DNA of 11,557 bases, from positions 1 through 11,557 of the forward strand of contig JAUYDG010000150.1 of NCBI GenBank assembly GCA_030691925.1, in the 5' to 3' direction. The first letter of the stretch is position 1, and each line of letters opens with the position of its first letter. A program made the position numbers and the translations under genes. Shown one piece after another: positions 7,131 through 11,557 of the stretch. The notes beneath the pieces were generated by a model. That model worked only from the letters and a program-made list of their open reading frames with translations. It was not told where the DNA came from and ran no database searches. The DNA comes from Nanobdellota archaeon (lineage in GTDB: Archaea > Nanobdellota > Nanobdellia > SCGC-AAA011-G17 > VGLX01).

Positions 7131-7256
7131 TTATCTTTTCTTTTTCTTTCTGCCGCCGCGAGCCATCTTTGCTTCGCAGACGTTACCTTTACCGTCTACG
7201 TAGTACAGGTAACCTGATTTTCTTTTTACAGCGTTTCTGACAAGAATTGTTCCCAT
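7131..7256 (-). CDS. Small basic protein, 41 residues, function unknown
   Basis: Reads MGTILVRNAVKRKSGYLYYV, then DGKGNVCEAKMARGGRKKKKR. It has every sign of a real gene. A strong Shine-Dalgarno GGGGGTGA (7265-7272) lies 8 bases before the ATG. A TATA box lies upstream, and a hairpin/T-run terminator follows immediately. The N-terminal half looks like a small beta sheet (ILVRNAVKRKSGYLYYVD-G-KGNVCEAKM), and the tail RGGRKKKKR is strongly basic, suggesting RNA or ribosome binding. I believe very similar tiny proteins occur in other DPANN archaea as hypothetical proteins, but cannot verify that here. Dense codon use and its strong stand-alone expression signals suggest high expression. Confidence 0.82.
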   Translation of the reverse strand: MGTILVRNAVKRKSGYLYYVDGKGNVCEAKMARGGRKKKKR

Positions 7257-7305
7257 TTCTCTTTTCACCCCCTTTCAATTTTTGATTATTTAAGGGCGTT
7301 TCTCC

Positions 7306-7313
7306 TATATAAA
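7306..7313 (-). promoter_or_regulatory. TATA box of the 41-residue gene
   Basis: TTTATATA on the minus strand. It predicts transcription start near 7280 and a leader of about 25 bases carrying the GGGGGTGA ribosome binding site. Confidence 0.6.
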
Positions 7314-7343
7314 CTTAATGTTCCCGTCGGAGAGTAATGAAAA

Positions 7344-7712
7344 CTACCTAATTTTAGAACGGATATTGCCTTTAATCTCGTCGATTTTTTTGGCAAAAGT
7401 GCTCGGAAAGGTCACATGCTTCTCCTCAGCCTGCCCCAATAATCCGAGAAATTCCTTCTCAGCATTTTTCAAGTCGTAAAAATGGTTCATGAACGTGTCA
7501 GAAGTTTTCATCTTTTCCTTGATAAGCTCTATCTTTTTTATCACCTTGTCTATCTTCTGCTGTAACAGCTTCCCGAATGTCAATTCCCCCTCCCCAATAG
7601 GCTTTGCTTCCTTATCAGGAACGATATTATCCAAGGGCATTGGAACGTATCTAGGATTCTTTTTCAGGTTCTCCAAGCGCTGCCTAACGCTTACAAGATC
7701 TTCACTTGCCAT
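7344..7712 (-). CDS. Helical protein of 122 residues, function unknown
   Basis: I place the start at the ATG at 7712 (MASEDLVSVRQRL...) rather than the in-frame ATG at 7763. A TATA-like TTAATAAATATT (7736-7747, read on the minus strand) lies about 27-30 bases before 7712, and the 17 extra residues (MFLFREYLL...) are encoded across that promoter. The protein is soluble, Lys/Glu-rich and mostly helical. A proline-containing linker (about 21-40: RYVPMPLDNIVPD) is followed by amphipathic helices (FGKLLQQKIDKVIKKIELIKEKM) suited to coiled-coil or bundle formation. No Cys, no membrane segment and no catalytic motif is seen. I do not recognise the family. It shares a symmetrical divergent promoter with the next small ORF. 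Confidence 0.7.
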   Translation of the reverse strand: MASEDLVSVRQRLENLKKNPRYVPMPLDNIVPDKEAKPIGEGELTFGKLLQQKIDKVIKKIELIKEKMKTSDTFMNHFYDLKNAEKEFLGLLGQAEEKHVTFPSTFAKKIDEIKGNIRSKIR

Positions 7713-7735
7713 ATGATAATAGTATATCGAGGAAG

Positions 7736-7773
7736 TTAATAAATATTCTCTAAACAAGAACAATATTTATTAA
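7736..7773. promoter_or_regulatory. Symmetrical divergent promoter, 12-base perfect inverted repeat
   Basis: TTAATAAATATT (7736-7747) and AATATTTATTAA (7762-7773) are exact reverse complements separated by 14 bases. Each arm contains a TATA-like element placed to give leaderless transcripts: leftward to the ATG at 7712, rightward to the ATG at 7797. Confidence 0.5.
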
Positions 7774-7796
7774 TTATACACCCCTCTTGATAACTC

Positions 7797-7976
7797 ATGA
7801 AAATAGAGGAGATACTATACAACCCAAAACTTGTTGAAATATCCTATAGAATATACGAGATCTCAGTCAGCCTCGGCTTTGCTGTAATGCCTAAACCGCC
7901 AAAAGATTACTCAATCGAAAGAAAATTAGAGCCAGAAAAGGCTAAAGACATTACAAAGAATCTAAAGGGCTTCTAA
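7797..7976 (+). CDS. Small ORF of 59 residues, function unknown
   Basis: Reads MKIEEILYNPKLVEISYRIY..., then SVSLGFAVMPKPPKDYSIE, ending in KNLKGF. It has an amphipathic N-terminal helix, a short hydrophobic stretch (EISVSLGFAVM, about 21-31) too polar overall to be a sure membrane segment, and a charged tail. A TATA-like AATATTTATTAA (7762-7773) is about 27 bases before the ATG, giving a leaderless mRNA as for several neighbours. Its last 26 bases overlap tail-to-tail with the end of the recombinase gene on the other strand. Codon choice is like that of its neighbours. Real-gene status is likely but not proved. Confidence 0.6.
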   Translation: MKIEEILYNPKLVEISYRIYEISVSLGFAVMPKPPKDYSIERKLEPEKAKDITKNLKGF

Positions 7977-8778
7977 CTTTCTTAAGCTCTTCTTTTGATA
8001 CAGAAGTGTATATCTGCGTGGTCTGTAGGTTAGAATGGCCTAAAAGCTCCTGAATCTTCCTAATGTCAACACCTGCTTCCAGGAGATGGGTAGCGAAGCA
8101 ATGCCTAAGCATATGGGGGTGGACGTTCTTCTTGATCCCTGCCCTTCTTGCAGCAAACCCGACTATCTTTTGGACATTACGCGAAGATATGTAGCCATTC
8201 TTCCCCGGGAACAAATATTTTTCATTAAGGTCCAATGTAAGCATATACTTCTCCAGCTCTTTAATAAGCGCCTCTGAAAGCAGAAAAATCCTGTCCTTGC
8301 CGCCTTTTCCCCCCCTCACCCACCCTATCTTTTCTTTCATCTCAAGATCATCAACCTTCAGCTTCACCAGCTCAGAAAGCCTAAGGCCTGAAGAATAGAG
8401 GAACTGTATCATAACCCTTGACTTGTAGCTTCCTGCAGAATCGATAAGCCTTTTAACCTCATCCTTTGTCAATACCACCGGAACATGCTTGGCTATCTTT
8501 GGCGTCTTTAAGTTTACTATACCCTTTTTTAGGGTCTCATCAAACAAGAATTTCAAGGCTGCTTTCTTCAAAGCAATAGAAGATGCTAATACCCCATTAT
8601 CGGACATTAGATGGGATAGGTAATCTTTCACATCCTGCTCTGTAACCTGCTCCGGCTGTTTTTTGATCCACTCCAGAAAAAGCTTGTTGGACAGGACATA
8701 AGTCTTTATCGTATTTTGCGAGAAGCCTCTAAGCTTCAGCTCCGTTTCAAGTTTCTTTAAGATTTCTAAGTTTATCAT
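7951..8778 (-). CDS. xerA: XerA/XerC-D type tyrosine recombinase
   Basis: 275 residues, full family length. The N-terminal SAM-like core-binding domain covers about 1-90 (FSQNTIKTYVLSNKLFLEW). The catalytic domain covers about 100-275 with every active-site residue: Arg133 in SSGLRLSEL, Lys158 in RGGKGGKDR, His222 and Arg225 in HPHMLRHCFATHLL, His248 in LLGHSN, and the nucleophile Tyr257 in TTQIYT. Xer proteins cut and rejoin DNA at dif sites with two ~11-base arms and a 6-base centre, mainly to resolve chromosome dimers; archaea use a single XerA. The neighbouring sequence holds such sites (8846-8875 and 10054-10081). A TATA-like element at 8837-8844 and a copy of half a dif arm (8817-8825) lie upstream, so binding of its own protein could regulate it. 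The gene is about 40-50% GC in parts, unlike the AT-rich cassette beside it. Confidence 0.93.
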   Translation of the reverse strand: MINLEILKKLETELKLRGFSQNTIKTYVLSNKLFLEWIKKQPEQVTEQDVKDYLSHLMSDNGVLASSIALKKAALKFLFDETLKKGIVNLKTPKIAKHVPVVLTKDEVKRLIDSAGSYKSRVMIQFLYSSGLRLSELVKLKVDDLEMKEKIGWVRGGKGGKDRIFLLSEALIKELEKYMLTLDLNEKYLFPGKNGYISSRNVQKIVGFAARRAGIKKNVHPHMLRHCFATHLLEAGVDIRKIQELLGHSNLQTTQIYTSVSKEELKKVRSPLDSL

Positions 8779-8816
8779 CCCTTTTCTTCCAAAAGTCAGG
8801 CTATTACCTCTGGTTA

Positions 8817-8844
8817 ATGCGTAATGATACGTCAGAATATAAAA
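8817..8844 (-). promoter_or_regulatory. xerA promoter with dif half-site
   Basis: On the minus strand TTTTATAT (8844-8837) is a TATA-like box predicting transcription start near 8813. Between box and start lies ATTACGCAT (8825-8817), nine bases identical to part of the left arm of both dif-like sites. It has no matching partner arm at the right spacing, so I read it as a half-site or operator, not a recombination site. Confidence 0.4.
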
Positions 8845-8845
8845 A

Positions 8846-8875
8846 TATTACGCATAACACACATTATGCGTAATA
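8846..8875. other. dif-like Xer recombination site A
   Basis: Arms TATTACGCATAA (8846-8857) and TTATGCGTAATA (8864-8875) are perfect reverse complements of 12 bases around the 6-base centre CACACA (8858-8863). Arm length, 6-base centre, and the inner ...ATAA / TTAT... ends match Xer dif sites in general. From memory, E. coli dif has arms GGTGCGCATAA and TTATGTTAAAT, and the Pyrococcus site also ends ATAA/TTAT at its centre. It lies 20 bases past the zinc-ribbon gene and just upstream of the xerA TATA box. Confidence 0.7.
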
Positions 8876-8894
8876 GATATTTGGCTTTATCTTT

Positions 8895-9461
8895 TTATTT
8901 CTTTTTAATTAGACCTAGAATTCCGAGTATAATAATCAGTATAAACACACCTTTTAATGCATCCCAAGTTCCGTACTCTCGATTATAAGCGGAGCAATAC
9001 TTTTTTCCAAACCAACCTTCACAATAAGGATGACTACTACAACAATCAGAATCTTTATCGCATTTTCCCCCCATAGGGCTACAGGTACACTGCCCGTTTT
9101 CACATTCTTCAGAAATACAGTCATTATTTTTTTCACAAAGCTCATTAAAAGAGGCTTTCCCCCACTTATTTATAGAATCTTTAATCTTACATCCTCCGAA
9201 AAGTAATCCTATCAAAAGAATAAGAGCAAGTATAGACAGAAGTATTATTTTAGTTTTTCCCCAACTTTTCTCTAATTTTGTTTCTTCTTCCTTCTTTAGT
9301 TTTTCTTCTTTAAACTCTTCTATACCTGCTAACCGCCCTTTTATTTTTGCTCTTTCTTCTTCTTCAATCTGTTTTGTAGGACTTTTTATTTTATAGCTAC
9401 ATTCAGGGCAAAAATTATCTTCAGAACTGATACTTGCTCCGCATTTAGGACACTTTTCCAT
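8895..9461 (-). CDS. Zinc-ribbon membrane protein with Cys-rich ectodomain
   Basis: 188 residues in four parts. (1) An N-terminal zinc ribbon, CPKCG...CPEC, Cys4/7/18/21. (2) A highly charged Glu/Lys helix (30-66). (3) A transmembrane segment (about 71-89, IILLSILALILLIGLLFGG). (4) A Cys-rich domain (109-156, ten Cys) with the pattern CEKNNDCISEECENGQCTC, then a second transmembrane helix (170-185) ending in KKK. The predicted topology is ribbon inside, Cys domain outside. The ectodomain spacing C-x5-C-x4-C with CENGxC is shared with the gene at 10128-10493. A zinc ribbon fused to a short membrane protein is common among archaeal and bacterial hypothetical proteins, and gives no function by itself. 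It follows the PH-like gene by 42 bases on the same strand, probably in one transcript. It is AT-rich. Confidence 0.8.
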   Translation of the reverse strand: MEKCPKCGASISSEDNFCPECSYKIKSPTKQIEEEERAKIKGRLAGIEEFKEEKLKKEEETKLEKSWGKTKIILLSILALILLIGLLFGGCKIKDSINKWGKASFNELCEKNNDCISEECENGQCTCSPMGGKCDKDSDCCSSHPYCEGWFGKKYCSAYNREYGTWDALKGVFILIIILGILGLIKKK

Positions 9462-9503
9462 TTACAACCCTTTTTTGATTTGTGAAAATTTTGGAACTAA
9501 ACT

Positions 9504-10055
9504 TTATGGATTTTCAAAATATCTCTTTTGAAATTCCCTAACATCCTTTATTAGTTCCTTGTCATAAAGGGCATTAATATTCGAATTTGAACTTATGAAC
9601 GATGTGTTTTTTGATTGAAAAATAAGTACATAAGCTATAATGCAGATTCCGAGTATTAGAAAAATCAATGAAAATGCATTTAAACTATTTGCTACCCCTT
9701 CAAATGCTGATGTTAATAGCCCCCCTTCAGGGATTTTAGAGCTTAACCATGAACAAAACAGGTATAACCCAAGAAGAGTAATACCTATATTGAATATTTT
9801 CTTATTTATTTCTTGCCCATACTTAATAGAGTTAAGAAACTTATAAGGGATGTCTTGAAATCTTTTGGAAAAGAATCCATTAACTATTTTAATTATCCTA
9901 AAATCAGTTAGTATTATCGAGCCATACTCTTTTAATACTGTTTCTCCTTTAATAAGGATATCTTCTTTTTTTATAGGAGAGGTGAAACTTATCATTGTCC
10001 TCTGATTAGACTTTACTATATTTAAATTTTCTGGCGTAAATAATTTCCGGAACAT
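9504..10055 (-). CDS. PH-domain-like membrane protein, function unknown
   Basis: 183 residues. The N-terminal ~85 residues resemble the bacterial/archaeal PH-like (bPH) fold found in YdbS/YdbT-type proteins: GETVLKEYGSIILTDFRIIKI (37-57), then FQDIPYKFLNSIKYGQ (66-81), the usual 'LT..R.....DI....I.SI' layout. Two transmembrane helices follow (about 86-104 and 127-147) and a soluble tail. These proteins generally bind membranes or partners; no catalytic site is seen. The ATG (10055-10053) lies at the edge of dif-like site B, and the predicted transcription start (TATA at 10096-10105 on the minus strand) falls inside that site, so the site forms part of its 5' leader. It is probably co-transcribed with the zinc-ribbon gene. 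PH assignment is by pattern only. Confidence 0.72.
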   Translation of the reverse strand: MFRKLFTPENLNIVKSNQRTMISFTSPIKKEDILIKGETVLKEYGSIILTDFRIIKIVNGFFSKRFQDIPYKFLNSIKYGQEINKKIFNIGITLLGLYLFCSWLSSKIPEGGLLTSAFEGVANSLNAFSLIFLILGICIIAYVLIFQSKNTSFISSNSNINALYDKELIKDVREFQKRYFENP

Positions 10056-10081
10056 TACGCATAAGCCTGCTTATGTGTACT
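10054..10081. other. dif-like Xer recombination site B
   Basis: Arms ATTACGCATAA (10054-10064) and TTATGTGTACT (10071-10081) flank the 6-base centre GCCTGC. The left 11-base arm is identical to that of site A. The right arm keeps TTATG-GTA and then diverges, giving the asymmetry normal for dif sites. It overlaps the start codon of the leftward gene. Confidence 0.65.
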
Positions 10082-10095
10082 TTCTTGCCTAAAAA

Positions 10096-10105
10096 GGTTT
10101 AAATA
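10096..10105. promoter_or_regulatory. Bidirectional TATA element
   Basis: GGTTTAAATA (plus) and TATTTAAACC (minus) share the symmetrical core TTTAAA. Rightward it is about 27 bases before the ATG at 10128, giving a leaderless mRNA. Leftward it predicts a start near 10074, inside dif-like site B, with a leader of about 18 bases for the gene at 10055. Confidence 0.5.
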
Positions 10106-10127
10106 GTTCAGCAGCGCATAAGAGCCT

Positions 10128-10493
10128 ATGAAAAAACCCCTCCTAAAATTCGATTACTCACTGATAATGATACTTCTTGCAGCACTAATTTTCTTGATAT
10201 CCTTCTTGGTATACAGCTACAAATATCCAGGAATACCTGTAGAAGAGTATTTACAAGAGATTCCAGAAGAGTTCATAGACGAGACAATACTGATGGGCGA
10301 CCAATGCTTATACGACGCTGATTGCCCGCAGCCGAGATGCCCGGGAATGTCAACCGTCTGCGAGAACGGGTACTGCATCACAGAACAAACAGAGCCTGTA
10401 GCAGCGAGATGCATAGACCTACAAACGCCAATATGCGGAAATAACATCTGCGAAGGCGATGAAGCCATTACCTGCCCGGAAGACTGTGAATAA
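10128..10493 (+). CDS. Membrane-anchored Cys-rich surface protein
   Basis: 121 residues. A single transmembrane anchor (about 11-31, SLIMILLAALIFLISFLVYSY) follows a short positive N-terminus, so the rest should face outside. The ectodomain has ten Cys: a first module QCLYDADCPQPRC...CENGYC (59-83), and a C-terminal module ICGNNICEGDEAITCPEDC (102-120). The latter is the 'CGNxxCExGE...CPxDC' motif common at the ends of surface proteins in many archaea and bacteria and probably a disulfide-bonded, metal-binding knot. No enzyme domain is present, so it may be a binding or structural cap. The first module resembles that of the zinc-ribbon protein across dif-like site B. Promoter placement predicts a leaderless mRNA. 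Confidence 0.82.
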   Translation: MKKPLLKFDYSLIMILLAALIFLISFLVYSYKYPGIPVEEYLQEIPEEFIDETILMGDQCLYDADCPQPRCPGMSTVCENGYCITEQTEPVAARCIDLQTPICGNNICEGDEAITCPEDCE

Positions 10494-10516
10494 TTCTTTT
10501 AGTCAACGCTTAAAAG

Positions 10517-10541
10517 TTTTTAAACCATAACCCTTAAAAAT
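10517..10541 (+). promoter_or_regulatory. Promoter candidates of the right-end gene
   Basis: Two TATA-like elements, TTTTTAAA (10517-10524) and CTTAAAAAT (10533-10541), predict starts near 10548 or 10563. GAGGA (10566-10570) is a ribosome binding site 9 bases before the ATG at 10580; only the first TATA element leaves it comfortably inside the leader. Confidence 0.4.
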
Positions 10542-10579
10542 ACGAGAAACATCCCTTACACCGTCGAGGAAATGTTAAA

Positions 10580-11557
10580 ATGAACGTAATCTGCACCGGG
10601 ATTTCTAAATGCGACAAGATGGACTATTTTAAAGAGGTAAAAAAATACTCAAAAGAGATGCACAAATCAGGAAAAGGCACAGGAAAAGACGTGCAAGTCT
10701 ACTCAATAGGCGACGTGATGCAAGAATGCCTAAAACGCCACACAACAGTCAACGAACACATACTAAACAAAGACGATGAAACGTTGGCACAGGCAGCAGA
10801 AACAGCCATAAAAACCCTAAAAATAAAGTTCCAAGAAGAAAAGCTCAAAGGAAAAGAAGATAAGCACAACATAATAGGCACGCACACAACATTCATCTGG
10901 AAAAACCACTGGAAAGACTCTCACAGCGAGGACCTTTTAGACATTCTAGAGCCAGACCTCTTCGTAACAATACTAGACCACGAAAAAAGGATACAAGAAA
11001 GGCAACTCAAAGACTCACAATGGGCCATGCAAAACCCCAGCCTAGAAGCAATAGCACTGTGGCAGGACAGAGAGGTAAAAGAAACAGAAAAATGGGCAAA
11101 AAGGTTCGGAAAAAGGCATATAGTCATAGGAAGAAACCAGTCGCCAGAAACACTGTATAAGATGATAAACTACCCTAATTCACCCATATTCTACTCAAAC
11201 TTTCCAATGACTTACTTAAAAAACATAGAAGAAAGCTACAAAAAAATAACGGCAAACAACAACGAACTGAACAAATACGGCCCAGTAATAGATCCAAGAA
11301 CCATAGAGATAATGAAGCCAGAAGAAGGCGGAGACTACAGCTATACGCCCCTAGAGAGGGAAATGCAGCTTATAATCGAGAGGAAGAAGGCACACAACTT
11401 GATGTCTATTGCCGAAAAGATGCTCACAGACTGCAACGACCAGGTTGATAAAGACACAAAGGAAAGAGTAGCTATCACACTTAAAGAGCTAAAAGACTCT
11501 GTTGACAAAGGGAATATAAACAGGATCAAGGAAAAAGCCTATCTTTTAAGCAGTCCT
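10580..11557 (+). CDS. P-loop kinase-like protein with eroded Walker A, partial at right edge
   Basis: 326 codons are open to the window end, so the C-terminus is missing. A closer ATG (10572) stops at once; ATG 10580 has GAGGA upstream. The protein opens with a beta strand and loop, MNVICTGISKCDKMDYFKE. This aligns with the 'ITGxxGxGKT' loop of adenylate-kinase-like NTPases but keeps only Gly7 and Lys13: the second and third glycines are Lys10 and Asp12 and the Thr/Ser is Met14. Further family-like motifs follow: VYSIGDVMQE (40-49), HNIIGTHTTFIWK (96-108), PDLFVTILDHEKRIQERQLKD (125-145), ALWQDREV (159-166) and IGRNQSPETLYKM (183-195). After SNFPMTYLKNIEES (206-219) comes a second, helical part ending in KKAHNLMSIAEKM. 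A kinase-like role in nucleotide metabolism is inferred only; ATP binding is doubtful. Confidence 0.7.
   Translation, partial: MNVICTGISKCDKMDYFKEVKKYSKEMHKSGKGTGKDVQVYSIGDVMQECLKRHTTVNEHILNKDDETLAQAAETAIKTLKIKFQEEKLKGKEDKHNIIGTHTTFIWKNHWKDSHSEDLLDILEPDLFVTILDHEKRIQERQLKDSQWAMQNPSLEAIALWQDREVKETEKWAKRFGKRHIVIGRNQSPETLYKMINYPNSPIFYSNFPMTYLKNIEESYKKITANNNELNKYGPVIDPRTIEIMKPEEGGDYSYTPLEREMQLIIERKKAHNLMSIAEKMLTDCNDQVDKDTKERVAITLKELKDSVDKGNINRIKEKAYLLSSP

Larger units (their letters stand above)
8847..10081. mobile_element. Putative Xer-flanked two-gene cassette
   Basis: Bounded by dif-like sites A and B and next to a complete xer gene. The interior (8876-10053) holds only two minus-strand genes and is about 27-30% GC in the lines I counted, against up to 50% in parts of xerA. 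This is the layout of IMEX-type elements or pdif modules. The two 6-base centres differ (CACACA, GCCTGC), so simple excision by Xer may be inefficient; the cassette may be fixed. Confidence 0.45.

Noticed and set aside
8086..8277. Plus-strand open frame opposite xerA
   Set aside because: Lies inside the catalytic domain coding region of xerA, no promoter or ribosome binding site, no recognisable protein.
8954..9145. Second minus-strand frame within the zinc-ribbon gene
   Set aside because: Alternative frame over the Cys-rich region; the longer frame has zinc ribbon, membrane helices and a regular Cys pattern.
10114..10127. GCGCATAA before the Cys-rich gene as a fourth dif arm
   Set aside because: Only six to eight bases match, the expected TTAT of the partner arm is absent after 6 bases, and the region is already explained as the spacer of a leaderless promoter.
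10670..10690. GKGTGK (residues 31-36 of the right-end protein) as a relocated P-loop
   Set aside because: It lies after the first helix, not at the end of the first strand, lacks the leading hydrophobic strand and a following Thr/Ser, and looks like a surface loop.
1..11557. CRISPR array, rRNA genes, insertion-sequence transposase
   Set aside because: No regularly spaced repeats, no rRNA sequence and no transposase-like protein seen on either strand.

Overview
The window looks like a piece of an archaeal chromosome, most likely from a DPANN-type lineage (Woesearchaeota/Pacearchaeota-like). The basis is archaeal TATA boxes about 27 bases before many start codons, several apparently leaderless genes, a PAC2 proteasome-chaperone homologue, a small UPF0292-type TOPRIM protein, a XerA-type recombinase, and lysine-rich, membrane-anchored Cys-rich proteins. 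Lineage is an inference from family content and style; there is no 16S gene here.

Layout. At 1-39 is the start of a minus-strand gene, possibly ribosomal protein S24e. At 137-3207 is a two-gene amino-sugar operon, glmS then a glmM-type phosphohexomutase, joined by an ATGA overlap: fructose-6-P to glucosamine-6-P to glucosamine-1-P, feeding UDP-GlcNAc and glycan synthesis. At 3320-3778 is a secreted protein with a Ca-binding-like DxDxDG loop. It meets tail-to-tail, with no gap, a minus-strand pair (coiled-coil lipoprotein then TOPRIM protein, again an ATGA overlap). A divergent promoter then serves the PAC2 gene at 4942-5646.

From about 5650 to 6680 the sequence is markedly AT-rich. It holds a DUF483-like Cys protein starting 21 bases after the 3' end of a tRNA-Lys(CTT) gene, the tRNA itself, and a decayed ORF upstream of it. 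A short PadR-type regulator follows, with a palindrome over its TATA box. Next come a 41-residue basic protein with its own promoter and terminator, a 122-residue helical protein, and a 59-residue ORF.

The most interesting segment is 7951-10081. A complete XerA/XerC-D type tyrosine recombinase sits beside a 28-30 base dif-like site (8846-8875). A second dif-like site lies at 10054-10081. Between them is a 1.2-kb AT-rich cassette with two minus-strand membrane-protein genes: a zinc-ribbon/Cys-rich protein and a PH-domain-like protein. A third half-site lies in the xerA promoter. This resembles a Xer-flanked module (IMEX or pdif style) in an archaeon. Site B also overlaps the start codon of the PH-like gene, so recombination or XerA binding there could alter its expression.

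The right end holds a membrane-anchored Cys-rich protein (10128-10493), whose ectodomain motif resembles that of the zinc-ribbon protein inside the module. Last is a truncated-by-window gene (10580 to the end): a P-loop kinase-like protein whose Walker A motif is eroded.
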